From positions 1 to 64,000 of the forward strand of contig NZ_BMOY01000005.1 of the NCBI RefSeq assembly GCF_014647315.1: 64,000 bases of DNA, given 5' to 3'. Shown in pieces: positions 17,959 through 26,048 of this stretch (positions are counted from its first letter, which is position 1; the number at the start of each line of letters is the position of its first letter). The notes below the pieces were generated by a model. The model saw only the letters and a program-made list of their open reading frames with translations. It had not been told where the DNA came from and did no database searches. The translations under genes were made by a program, and so were the position numbers. The stretch is from Paenalicyclobacillus cellulosilyticus. GTDB taxonomy: Bacteria; Bacillota; Bacilli; Alicyclobacillales; Alicyclobacillaceae.

Positions 17959-19794
17959 ATGGTCAAACTGTTGCGTTTTCTCCATCCTTATCGCTTTCTC
18001 ATCCCGGTCGAGTTGACGATGATCTTCCTCCAATCGCTCGCCAACCTGTACTTGCCCACGCTGATGTCGGACATCGTCGATTTCGGCATTGTCAAGGGGA
18101 ACGTGCCGTACATCTTCCGCATGGGAACATGGATGTTGCTCGTCACCGTGGGCGGGGCCGCGTGTTCCGTGCTCGGGAGCCTGTTGGCCTCGCGCATTTC
18201 CGCGGGCTTCGGACACCGTTTGCGCGCCGAGGTGTTCGCGCACGTCACGCGGTTTTCCTTGCAGGAGTTCGATCACGTCGGGACCGCGTCGCTCATCACC
18301 CGCACCACCAACGACGTCACCCAGGTGCAGCAGATGGTGAACATGATGCTGCGCATGATGGTCATGGCGCCGCTCAGTTGCATCGGCGGCATCATCATGG
18401 CGGTCGTCACCAACGCCAAACTGTCGGTGATCATCGTCATCGTCGTCCCGGTGTTGGCGTTCACCGTGGCGGTGATCTTCCGCCGCGGCATGGCGTGGTT
18501 CCGGCAGATGCAGGCAAAGATTGACCAACTCAACCGGGTGTTGCGGGAGAATTTGACCGGGATCCGTGTCATCCGCGCCTTCAACCGCATTGAGCACGAA
18601 CGCCGCCGCTTTGATGCGGCGAGCCGCGATTTGACGGAGACCGCCGTCACGGTGAACAAGATCATGGCCGCGCTGTGGCCGGTGATGATGCTCATCATCA
18701 ACTTCGCGACCATTGCCATTCTCTGGTTTGGCGCGGTGCGCATCGATCACGGTGCGATGCAGGTCGGCAACCTGATGGCGTTTCTGCAATACGTGATGCA
18801 GATCTTCTTCGCCATTATGATGGTCTCGATGATGTCGTTCATGATCCCGCGGGCGTCCGCTTCGGCGGCGCGCATCCAAGAGGTCTTGGCGCTGCGCCCG
18901 GCCGTGGCGGACCCGCCGCAGGCGGCAGAACCGGTGCCCGCCGTGGCGACGCGCCCGTCCGCTCCAGACGCGGTTCGGCTGGCGGCGCCGTATGCGGCAG
19001 AAGTGCCGGCACGGCTGGCGGCGCCGCACGCGGCGGAGGTGCCGGCCCGGCACGGTGTGGTGACCTTCGAGGGAGTGACGTTTCGCTACCCAGGCGCGGA
19101 AGCGCCAGCCTTGGCCGGCATCACCTTCACCGCGTCGCCGGGTGAGGTGACGGCCATCATCGGCAGCACAGGGGCTGGCAAGACGACCCTCGTCCACCTG
19201 TTGCTCCGCTTCTACGACGCAGAGCGAGGCAGCATCCGCATCGACGGCGTGGATGTGCGCGACATGAAGCAGGCGGACCTGCGGCGCCGGATTGCGTACG
19301 TCCCGCAGCGGACCGTGCTCTTCTCCGGCAGTGTGGCCGACAACGTCCGCTACGGCAAAGAGGACGCGACGGACGACGAGGTGCGCGCGGCACTGGCCAT
19401 GGCGCAGGCCATCGACTTCGTGGAGGCGATGGAGGGCGGCATCCATGCCGAGGTGGCGCAGGCCGGGACGAACCTCTCCGGAGGCCAGAAACAGCGGATC
19501 GCGATTGCACGCGCGTTGGTGCGAAACGCGGACATCTACGTGTTCGACGACAGCTTTTCTGCCCTCGATTACAAGACGGACGCCCGGTTGCGGCAGGCCA
19601 TCCGGCAGGCGCTGCGCGGCGCGACCGTGATCATCGTCGCCCAGCGCGTGGCCACGGTGATGGACGCCGACCAAATCATCGTCCTGGATGAAGGGCGGAT
19701 GGCGGGTATCGGCCGTCACGCCGAGCTGTTGGCCACCTGTCCGGTGTACCGGGAAATCGTCGCGTCGCAGTTGGCAGGGGAGGGAATCGCGTGA
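17959..19794 (+). CDS. ABC exporter half-transporter A (degenerate ATP site)
   Basis: A 611-residue membrane protein with a six-helix exporter domain (residues about 1-320) and a nucleotide-binding domain (about 370-611). Walker A is GSTGAGKT near 400 and the signature is LSGGQKQR. Walker B ends in VFDDSFSALD, with Asp where the catalytic Glu normally stands; this is the mark of the degenerate subunit in heterodimeric exporters such as TM287/288 and BmrCD. The linker at about 340-363 contains a perfect two-copy 12-residue repeat rich in Ala and Pro. The ATG at 17959 follows GAGGTGA. Drug or lipid export is likely; the substrate is unknown. Confidence 0.9.
   Translation: MVKLLRFLHPYRFLIPVELTMIFLQSLANLYLPTLMSDIVDFGIVKGNVPYIFRMGTWMLLVTVGGAACSVLGSLLASRISAGFGHRLRAEVFAHVTRFSLQEFDHVGTASLITRTTNDVTQVQQMVNMMLRMMVMAPLSCIGGIIMAVVTNAKLSVIIVIVVPVLAFTVAVIFRRGMAWFRQMQAKIDQLNRVLRENLTGIRVIRAFNRIEHERRRFDAASRDLTETAVTVNKIMAALWPVMMLIINFATIAILWFGAVRIDHGAMQVGNLMAFLQYVMQIFFAIMMVSMMSFMIPRASASAARIQEVLALRPAVADPPQAAEPVPAVATRPSAPDAVRLAAPYAAEVPARLAAPHAAEVPARHGVVTFEGVTFRYPGAEAPALAGITFTASPGEVTAIIGSTGAGKTTLVHLLLRFYDAERGSIRIDGVDVRDMKQADLRRRIAYVPQRTVLFSGSVADNVRYGKEDATDDEVRAALAMAQAIDFVEAMEGGIHAEVAQAGTNLSGGQKQRIAIARALVRNADIYVFDDSFSALDYKTDARLRQAIRQALRGATVIIVAQRVATVMDADQIIVLDEGRMAGIGRHAELLATCPVYREIVASQLAGEGIA
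18976..19047 (+). repeat. 36-bp tandem duplication inside exporter gene A
   Basis: Two 36-base units (18976-19011 and 19012-19047) encode RLAAPYAAEVPA and RLAAPHAAEVPA in the linker between the membrane and ATPase domains. The in-frame duplication lengthens the linker without breaking the gene. Confidence 0.8.
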
Positions 19795-21662
19795 ATCCGG
19801 GAGGACGGAACGCGGGCCGGATGGGGCCGGGCGCACGCGGTCCGGGATGGGGCGGCGGCCCGCCGCTCGCCCGCCCGGTGGAGAAGCCGCGTGACTTTCG
19901 GGGCACGCTGTGGCGGCTCATGAAGTACTTCCGGCCGCACACCGGCCGCTTGCTGTTTGTGTTCGTCACGTCGGTGGTGAGCACGGTGTTTGGCATCGTC
20001 AGCCCGCGCCTGATTGGCAACGCGACCACGCTCATCTTTCAAGGCATGATGGCGCGTCTCCACGGTTTGCCGGGCGGCGTCGATTTCGCGGGACTGCTCC
20101 GGATTCTCGCTTGGTTGTTGGGGCTCTATCTCCTGAGCTCCGCCTTCGGTTACGTGCAGCAGTACGTCATGGCGGGCGTGGCGCAGGAGACGGTGTACGC
20201 GCTGCGCAAAGAGGTGTACGAGAAACTCGGCCGTCTGCCGCTGCGCTTTTACGATGCACGTCCCCACGGCGACATCTTGAGCCGGTTCGTCAACGATTTC
20301 GACAACATCGCCAACACCCTGCAGCAAAGCATCACCCAGTTCATCGGATCGGCCATCACGTTCGTCGGCGTCGTCGTGATGATGCTCTCCATCAGTGTGT
20401 GGATGACCTTGGCGACGGTGCTCACGCTGCCGCTGAGCCTGCTCGTGGTGCGGTCCATCGCGGCGAGATCGCAGCGGTACTTCGTCGCGCAGCAACGGAC
20501 GCTCGGGGCGTTGAACGCGCACGTCGAAGAGATGTACACCGGCCATCCCATCGTGAAGGCGTTCGGCCACGAAGAGGCGTCCATCGCCCGTTTCAAGGAG
20601 ATCAACGACGAACTGTACGAAGCCGGGTGGAAGGCGCAGTTCGTCTCCGGCATCATCATGCCGTTGATGAACTCCATCGGCAACCTCGGATACGTGTTGG
20701 TCAGCGTGATCGGCGGCATCCTCGTGACCAAGCGCGCCATCCAAATCGGCGACGTCCAGGCGTTCATCCAGTACGCCCGCCAGTTCACGCAGCCCATCAC
20801 CCAGATCTCGAGCATCGCCAACATCATTCAGTCGACCATCGCTTCGGCGGAGCGGGTGTTTGAGCTGCTCGACGAACCGGAGGAGACGCCCGATCCGGCG
20901 GCGGGTCCCGCCCTGCGTCCGGTGCGGGGAGAGGTGCGGTTCGAACATGTCCATTTCAGTTATCACCCGGACGTGCCGCTCATCCGCGACCTGAATCTCG
21001 TGGCCGAACCTGGGCAGACCATCGCCATCGTCGGTCCGACGGGCGCCGGCAAGACGACGCTCATCAACCTGTTGATGCGCTTCTACGAGGTGGACAGCGG
21101 CCGCATCACCATCGACGGGATCGACATCCGCCAGGTGCCGCGGGGGGAGTTGCGCAGCCTGTTCGGCATGGTGCTGCAGGACACGTGGCTGTTCCACGCC
21201 ACCATCCGCGAGAACATCGCCTACGGCCGTCCCGGCGCGCGCGAGGAGGAGATCATCGCCGCGGCGGTGGCGGCGCACGCGGACCACTTCATCCGGACGC
21301 TGCCGGACGGGTACGACACGGTGCTCAATGAAGAAGCGTCGAACATCTCGCAGGGGCAGAAGCAGCTCTTGACCATCGCGCGGGCGTTCCTCGCGGATCC
21401 GGCCATCCTCATCCTCGACGAAGCGACGAGCAACGTCGACTCGCGGACGGAGGTGCACATCCAACGGGCGATGAAGCGGCTGATGCAAGGGCGCACCAGC
21501 TTCATCATCGCGCACCGGTTGTCGACCATCCAGGATGCCGACCTCATCCTCGTCATGAACCACGGCATGGTGGTGGAACAGGGGACACACCAGGAACTGC
21601 TGCAACGCGGCGGGTTCTACGCCGAGCTGTACCAGAGCCAGTTCGCGGGCGCGGCGGTGTAA
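19791..21662 (+). CDS. ABC exporter half-transporter B
   Basis: A 623-residue exporter half with an extra glycine- and proline-rich N-terminus (residues 1-30), six membrane helices and an ATPase domain. Walker A is GPTGAGKT and Walker B ILDEATSNVD keeps the catalytic Glu, but the signature is altered to ISQGQKQ. The consensus site is thus formed by this subunit's Walker motifs with the partner's intact LSGGQ, as in other asymmetric heterodimers. The GTG start overlaps the previous stop (GTGA), and GGGGAGGG lies upstream. Confidence 0.9.
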   Translation: MNPGGRNAGRMGPGARGPGWGGGPPLARPVEKPRDFRGTLWRLMKYFRPHTGRLLFVFVTSVVSTVFGIVSPRLIGNATTLIFQGMMARLHGLPGGVDFAGLLRILAWLLGLYLLSSAFGYVQQYVMAGVAQETVYALRKEVYEKLGRLPLRFYDARPHGDILSRFVNDFDNIANTLQQSITQFIGSAITFVGVVVMMLSISVWMTLATVLTLPLSLLVVRSIAARSQRYFVAQQRTLGALNAHVEEMYTGHPIVKAFGHEEASIARFKEINDELYEAGWKAQFVSGIIMPLMNSIGNLGYVLVSVIGGILVTKRAIQIGDVQAFIQYARQFTQPITQISSIANIIQSTIASAERVFELLDEPEETPDPAAGPALRPVRGEVRFEHVHFSYHPDVPLIRDLNLVAEPGQTIAIVGPTGAGKTTLINLLMRFYEVDSGRITIDGIDIRQVPRGELRSLFGMVLQDTWLFHATIRENIAYGRPGAREEEIIAAAVAAHADHFIRTLPDGYDTVLNEEASNISQGQKQLLTIARAFLADPAILILDEATSNVDSRTEVHIQRAMKRLMQGRTSFIIAHRLSTIQDADLILVMNHGMVVEQGTHQELLQRGGFYAELYQSQFAGAAV

Positions 21663-21666
21663 GCGC

Positions 21667-21710
21667 ACGCGGACATGAGCGGCTGCGCTGCTGTGCGCGC
21701 GTCCGTGTGA
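21667..21710 (+). terminator. Weak stem-loop after the exporter genes
   Basis: CACGCGGAC (21667-21675) pairs with GTCCGTGTG (21702-21710) with one G-T pair and a long loop. There is no T-run, so termination is uncertain. Confidence 0.35.
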
Positions 21711-21760
21711 ACAGGTGTGTGCGCGCGCGACGGCGTGCGCGCGGCGCGGCGGGGACCCGG

Positions 21761-22891
21761 TCAAGAAGCGCGGATCACCCGGCGCGCCAGCCACGGACCG
21801 AGCAGGATGATGCTGAACAGGCGCACGGTCTGCAGCGAGACGACGAGGGCGATGTTGGCGCCGCCGCTGAGCGCCGTGAGCGAGACCGAATCGAGGCCGC
21901 CCGGGCTGGTCGCCAGCAGACAGGTAAGCAGCCCGTCACCGGTGAGGCGGTCCAAAGCCCACCCCAGCCAGCCGCACACCGCAATCAGCGCCAGGGTGGA
22001 CGCGGCCATGCGCGGCAGCAGCATGCCGGCGTGCCGCAGCGATGCCCTGTCGAACAAGAGCCCCACATACATGCCAATCACGATGTACGCCGCGGCCGCC
22101 ATGAAGCTTGGCGTCGTCACGGGCAAGCCGAGGGCATGGGCAACGGTGCTGCCGACGATGCTGCCAAGGAGCGCTCCGGCCGGGATGCGCAGCCGGATGC
22201 CGGCGTACGAGCCGATGGCGCCTGCGGTGAGGGAAAGCAGCGCATCGTACCACGGGATGCGGGAGGCGGCGGCAGGCCACAGGACGTGTGCGTGCGAGAC
22301 AGGCGCGAGCAGACGGGTGGTGAGGGAGGCCGAGAGGACCACCAAGATCAGCCGCACGTACTGCATCACGGCCACCAGTTTCGCGTCCGCACCCAGGTCG
22401 GCGCCCATCGCCACCATGCCGGACGCGCCGCCCGGCAACGCGCCAAGGACGGCGGTGGCGCGATCGATCCCGGCGGCGCGGCTGAACCAAACGCCGATGA
22501 GCAGGCTCACCGTGAGGGTACCCAAGCTGACCATCAGCGCGGCGTACCAGTGGTGCAGCAGCAAGGGCAGGTCGGACGGACGAAACATCCCGGAAATCAC
22601 GACGCCCACCACGGACTGGGCCGCGGCGAACACCGGGCGCGGCATCCGCAACCGCCACGAGCTCGACACCGCGAAGGCGATGGATATCCACATCGGACCC
22701 ACCATCCACCCGGCCGGCACGCCGGCGTGGTCCGCCAACCAACCTCCGGCGAAGGAAAGGCCCGACACCAAGCCCCACCGCGTCAAGCGGCGGATGCGGA
22801 TGTCGGGCGTGTGTCGGGCCACGGACGATGGTTGCCCAGGGTCAGGCAAGGTGCCTGTGGATGCGTGGTCTTGCGGTTTGCGTGGGTTCAC
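21761..22891 (-). CDS. AbrB family membrane protein
   Basis: A 376-residue polytopic membrane protein of the AbrB (formerly ammonia monooxygenase-like) family, with two repeated halves of membrane helices. Each half contains the characteristic loop: ALPGGASGMVAMGADLGAD near residue 140 and ATSPGGLDSVSLTALSGGA near 330. The function of the family is not established; transport or regulation of a small metabolite has been proposed. The GTG at 22891 follows GGGAGGG by seven bases; the longer open frame upstream crosses the promoter. It has its own promoter and a 5' hairpin. Confidence 0.82.
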   Translation of the reverse strand: MNPRKPQDHASTGTLPDPGQPSSVARHTPDIRIRRLTRWGLVSGLSFAGGWLADHAGVPAGWMVGPMWISIAFAVSSSWRLRMPRPVFAAAQSVVGVVISGMFRPSDLPLLLHHWYAALMVSLGTLTVSLLIGVWFSRAAGIDRATAVLGALPGGASGMVAMGADLGADAKLVAVMQYVRLILVVLSASLTTRLLAPVSHAHVLWPAAASRIPWYDALLSLTAGAIGSYAGIRLRIPAGALLGSIVGSTVAHALGLPVTTPSFMAAAAYIVIGMYVGLLFDRASLRHAGMLLPRMAASTLALIAVCGWLGWALDRLTGDGLLTCLLATSPGGLDSVSLTALSGGANIALVVSLQTVRLFSIILLGPWLARRVIRAS

Positions 22892-22910
22892 TTGGCTGCC
22901 CTCCCTGTGC

Positions 22911-22939
22911 CCGCGGCAGGTGGTTCCAACCTGCCGCGG
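22911..22939 (-). promoter_or_regulatory. Perfect 11-bp hairpin in the AbrB gene leader
   Basis: 22911-22921 and 22929-22939 pair perfectly around a 7-base loop. In the transcript the hairpin sits about five bases before the ribosome binding site, so it could control translation or mRNA life. Confidence 0.6.
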
Positions 22940-22951
22940 TCCACAGGGACC

Positions 22952-22980
22952 TCTATACGCCAATTCGGGCGGGAAGTCAA
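22952..22980 (-). promoter_or_regulatory. Sigma-A promoter of the AbrB gene
   Basis: On the minus strand TTGACT (22975-22980) and TATAGA (22952-22957) are separated by 17 bases. Confidence 0.75.
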
Positions 22981-22988
22981 GGTGGTGC

Positions 22989-23008
22989 ATATACCCTATG
23001 TGGTATAT
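22989..23008. promoter_or_regulatory. Inverted repeat ATATACC-N6-GGTATAT
   Basis: A perfect 7-bp inverted repeat just upstream of the -35 element of the AbrB promoter, between divergent genes. It could bind a dimeric regulator; none is encoded nearby. Confidence 0.45.
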
Positions 23009-23126
23009 CATGATTTCCATCGCGCAGGTTTGATGGTATGATGCCATCGGCGCCCTGCGGGCGTGCCGCCGGTGCGCGGATGCGGGGGAGTCCGCGCTGG
23101 CAAGGTGACATCGTAGGAGTGACATC

Positions 23127-24134
23127 ATGCGTCCAGCTCCCAAGGTGGTTCGTGCGCTCACAGGGTTGGCGTGGGCAGCGCTCTTTCTTGTCTACGTGTG
23201 GGTATCCAGTGCCCTCTTTCTCTTTCAAGGGCCTTTTCCGAATCTGCGCGAGTTTGTCATCGATTCTCTGACGACATCGCGGCACGGGTATCTGTTGCGC
23301 CCGCTGTCGCTCTATACACTGTCGTGGGCGGAGATCCGCCGCCACGACCCGAACCTGATGAACTTCAACGCCGGGATCTCGTCGGCGGAACAGGCAGCCC
23401 GGGACTTTCGCAGCGTGTCCGATCCGACCATCCGGCTGGAGACGGTGAAGGAAGCGACGTTCACCGCCGATGTGATGCTCGTGCGCGATCCGAAGCGGGT
23501 CCGGGTGGCGGTGACGAAGTATCTCGGCCGCGTGGGCCAGACGGTCAGTGAGATGGTGGCGGAGTACCATGCGGTCGCCGGGGTCAACGGCGGCGCATTC
23601 CGCGACGTCGGCTGGCAGGGAACGGGCGGGATCCCGCTCGGGATCACCATCATGAACGGCAAGGTGATCCAGGCGGTGCCGAACGCGCGTCAACCGGTCA
23701 TCGCGCTCACACGGCGGGGGGCGCTCATCGCCGGGGCGTATACCTTGCCGCAGTTGGAGCGGTTGGGTGTGACGCAGGCCATTTCGTTCGGTCCGGTGTT
23801 GGTGCAAAACGGCGTCGGCCTCATCCGCGGGAACGGCGGCTGGGGATACGCGCCGCGGACCGCCATCGGCCAGCGCGCCGACGGGACCATCATTTTCATC
23901 GTCACCGACGGGCGCTTCATCCACGGGCCGGACAACGTGGGGGCGTCCCTGCACGACATCATGGACCTGATGCTCCGCTACGGAGCGGTGGTTGCAGCCA
24001 ACCTCGACGGCGGATCGTCCACCACGATGGTGTACCGCGGCCGGTTGGTGAACCAGCCGACCGACATCCTCGGCGAGCGCAAGGTCGCGACCGCGTTCAT
24101 CGTCATGCCGGAAACGACACGGCCTGGTGCATGA
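23127..24134 (+). CDS. Phosphodiester glycosidase (NAGPA) domain protein
   Basis: A 335-residue protein anchored by an N-terminal membrane segment (residues about 8-32). The rest is a NAGPA-like domain (DUF2233): AGVNGGAF near 153, YAPRTAIGQRADGTIIFIVTDGR near 230-255 and AANLDGGSSTTMVYRG near 290. The family includes the human uncovering enzyme and bacterial exopolysaccharide-associated proteins. TAGGAGTGACATC precedes the ATG. It is probably extracytoplasmic and may act on cell-envelope polymers. The next gene starts 33 bases later on the same strand. Confidence 0.85.
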   Translation: MRPAPKVVRALTGLAWAALFLVYVWVSSALFLFQGPFPNLREFVIDSLTTSRHGYLLRPLSLYTLSWAEIRRHDPNLMNFNAGISSAEQAARDFRSVSDPTIRLETVKEATFTADVMLVRDPKRVRVAVTKYLGRVGQTVSEMVAEYHAVAGVNGGAFRDVGWQGTGGIPLGITIMNGKVIQAVPNARQPVIALTRRGALIAGAYTLPQLERLGVTQAISFGPVLVQNGVGLIRGNGGWGYAPRTAIGQRADGTIIFIVTDGRFIHGPDNVGASLHDIMDLMLRYGAVVAANLDGGSSTTMVYRGRLVNQPTDILGERKVATAFIVMPETTRPGA

Positions 24135-24167
24135 CGCCGCGGCGGGCAAAGGACGGAGGCGAGAGGA

Positions 24168-25181
24168 ATGAGGCGAGGGCTCGGGATATTTCTCGCCGCG
24201 TGCGCGGTGGTGACCGGTACGGAATGGATCACGTTTCGCTATTACGACCATCTGCTCGGAGGCGCCGCGGTGTCGGCCGCGGCTCCGGCGCGGCCCGCCT
24301 TCAGCGTGCGCCCGGTCCACGGGGTGTTGCCGGCCGGAGGGAATCCGAACCTGGTTGCGGTGACCGCAGACGGCACGCAGTTGGCGTACGTCGGCCAGGA
24401 TGCGGTGTTGCGCGTGGTGGATGTCGCGACCGGCCGCGTCACGTTCACGCGTGCACTGCAGGCTCCGGCCGACTATGTCGAATGGATCAGCGGGACGAAC
24501 CTGTTTGTCGGTACCGTCAAGGACCACGCACAGACGCGTGACCTGGAGTTAAACACCATCGACACTTCCCTGCAAGATTTCCGCGAGGTGCAGACGTTCT
24601 CGTATCTGGGCAAGTCTTCCGATTTCCTCCACATCGCGTTCAGCCCGTTCACCAACGACATCTACGTCGTCATCGGCAACGCGGTGTCGACGGTGGTGTA
24701 CCACTTTGACACCAACGGGGCGTTGTCCGAGGTGCCGCTCGGGTTTCCCCGCGTGGACGCCGTGGGGGTTGCCCAGACGACCGGGGTGATGTACTTCGCG
24801 GTCACGACGGGATCGGGTCCGGCCGTCTATGCGTACCAACACGGCCAGAGCACCCTCCTTGTCCGCGGCGCGGTGCTGCTCGGGGTGGTGGGCGACGCGG
24901 TGTATTGCGGCGTCCTCGACGCCCAGGGGCGCGTCACAGAGGTGTTGCGTTTCCCGGCCGGAGCAGGCAAAGCGCAACCGGCGGCCAAGTTGCCTGATCC
25001 TGTGCCACCCGCGGCGGTGGGGGTGGATGACGAGGGCCACGTGTTCGTCGTCGCGGGTACGGTGTGCCGGGACGTGACGGCACACGTGTCGATCCCGTTG
25101 CCCGCCTACGACCGTGCGTCCATCGTCGGGGGTGCGTTGCTCCTGTTTCGGCACGGGGCGCTCATCGGCGTCGGTGCTTAA
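24168..25181 (+). CDS. Exported protein of unknown function, possible beta-propeller
   Basis: A 337-residue protein not recognised from sequence. The first 20 residues form a hydrophobic export signal or anchor. The rest is rich in short beta-type stretches, some resembling propeller blades (VAVTADGTQLAYVGQDAVLRVVD near 64-86, HIAFSPFTNDIYVV near 150). GGAGGCGAGAGGA precedes the ATG. Close spacing after the NAGPA-domain gene suggests an operon and an envelope role. Confidence 0.7.
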   Translation: MRRGLGIFLAACAVVTGTEWITFRYYDHLLGGAAVSAAAPARPAFSVRPVHGVLPAGGNPNLVAVTADGTQLAYVGQDAVLRVVDVATGRVTFTRALQAPADYVEWISGTNLFVGTVKDHAQTRDLELNTIDTSLQDFREVQTFSYLGKSSDFLHIAFSPFTNDIYVVIGNAVSTVVYHFDTNGALSEVPLGFPRVDAVGVAQTTGVMYFAVTTGSGPAVYAYQHGQSTLLVRGAVLLGVVGDAVYCGVLDAQGRVTEVLRFPAGAGKAQPAAKLPDPVPPAAVGVDDEGHVFVVAGTVCRDVTAHVSIPLPAYDRASIVGGALLLFRHGALIGVGA

Positions 25182-25288
25182 CGTCCTTGGCGCATTTCGG
25201 CGCCTGTGCATGTGCAAAAGATACATGCGTGCCTTCCCGGCGTGTGGTTTCCCGCGCGGGTGCTCCCTGCGCAGACGAGGCGTATATC

Positions 25289-25324
25289 CCGGCAGGACGG
25301 CGATGGCGCAGCCTGTCCTGCCGG
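25289..25324. terminator. Stem-loop between converging genes
   Basis: CCGGCAGGAC (25289-25298) and GTCCTGCCGG (25315-25324) pair perfectly around a 16-base loop, followed on the plus strand by AAGGTTTTGGGTTTGG. It separates the exported protein from the converging zinc-ribbon gene. Confidence 0.6.
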
Positions 25325-25341
25325 AAGGTTTTGGGTTTGGT

Positions 25342-25521
25342 TCACGATGCCTGCGAGGGTGAGTGCTGCGGATCTTCTTTACCGTCTGCATGGATAGCGC
25401 TTACACCGAGGCAATACGACACCGTACTGAGGTCGGTTTGGCAATACGGGCAGATCCACTTGCGGATGCTGTACGAGCCGTAAGAGACCTTCTTGCAAGA
25501 CGGGCATTCCTTCGCGACCAT
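25342..25521 (-). CDS. Small zinc-ribbon protein
   Basis: A 59-residue protein. Two CxxC pairs, ECPSCKK at residues 5-11 and CPYCQ at 24-28, form a four-cysteine zinc ribbon, followed by a polar tail ending in a TGA at 25342-25344. GGGGAGG stands eight bases before the ATG at 25521, and competing frames lack such a match. Short zinc ribbons of this type are common in spore-forming Firmicutes; binding of nucleic acid or a protein partner is possible but unproven. Confidence 0.75.
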   Translation of the reverse strand: MVAKECPSCKKVSYGSYSIRKWICPYCQTDLSTVSYCLGVSAIHADGKEDPQHSPSQAS

Positions 25522-25615
25522 GCATCTTGCCTCCCCGGATTTGCTTGCCCATCAGCATCATACCAGAGCGGACGGCCGATGATATATGTTGCGAAAATTA
25601 CGTGTTTGCTTCCGT

Positions 25616-25644
25616 TTGACATGTCTCGTCCCCCCTTATATCAT
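25616..25644 (+). promoter_or_regulatory. Promoter of the cobalamin riboswitch
   Basis: A perfect TTGACA (25616-25621) and TATCAT (25639-25644) are separated by 17 bases. Transcription would begin around 25651, about 20 bases before the aptamer. Confidence 0.75.
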
Positions 25645-25670
25645 GGTACCGTCGAGCATCAGGAATCGAT

Positions 25671-25855
25671 GCTTTTCAGGTGCTCCGTGTCCGCAGCCGC
25701 GGCCGGAGAGAATAGGGAAACCGGTGCAAATCCGGTGCGGTCCCGCCACTGTGATCAGCGCGATGGGCGCCGCCGCCACTGTGTGCCTTGGCCGGTGCAT
25801 GGGAAGGCGTGCGGCAACGATGCCCGCTGAGAGCCAGGAGACCTGCCTGAAAAGC
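25671..25855 (+). ncRNA. Cobalamin (B12) riboswitch aptamer
   Basis: The closing stem P1 is a perfect 10-bp pairing of 25671-25680 with 25846-25855. Inside are the hallmark blocks: AATAGGGAA at about 25710, CCGGTGCAAATCCGGTGCGG at 25721-25740, CCGCCACTGTGA and the B12 box GCCAGGAGACCTGCC (25833-25847). The layout matches adenosyl- or methylcobalamin-sensing riboswitches that repress uptake genes when the vitamin is plentiful. Confidence 0.96.
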
Positions 25856-25976
25856 TTGCACGGCGAACCTTCGAGGAGAGGTTTCCGCCGGGACACCCAT
25901 GGGGCGTGCGCCGTTTGTGCAAGGATGAACGCACGGTGCAGGCATGGCGCCCTTGTTCAGGCGTGATCCGCGGAAA

Positions 25977-26009
25977 CCCTTGCCCGGTGCCGGGCAAGGG
26001 ATTCTTTTT
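25977..26009 (+). terminator. Intrinsic terminator of the riboswitch expression platform
   Basis: A 10-bp stem (25977-25986 with 25991-26000) closed by a GTGC loop is followed by ATTCTTTTTG. It lies between the aptamer and the binding-protein gene, so ligand binding probably promotes premature termination. Confidence 0.85.
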
Positions 26010-26048
26010 GAAGGGGAGCCGCACACCATACCAAGGGGGTTCCCAAGG

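Noticed and set aside
17932-19836. 634-residue antisense frame over the ABC exporter
   Set aside because: Shadow of the real gene with low-complexity His/Arg-rich translation.
21711-21760. Alternating GC/GT tract as Z-DNA or CRISPR-like repeat
   Set aside because: The stretch is short, irregular and has no repeat-spacer pattern; no function can be supported.
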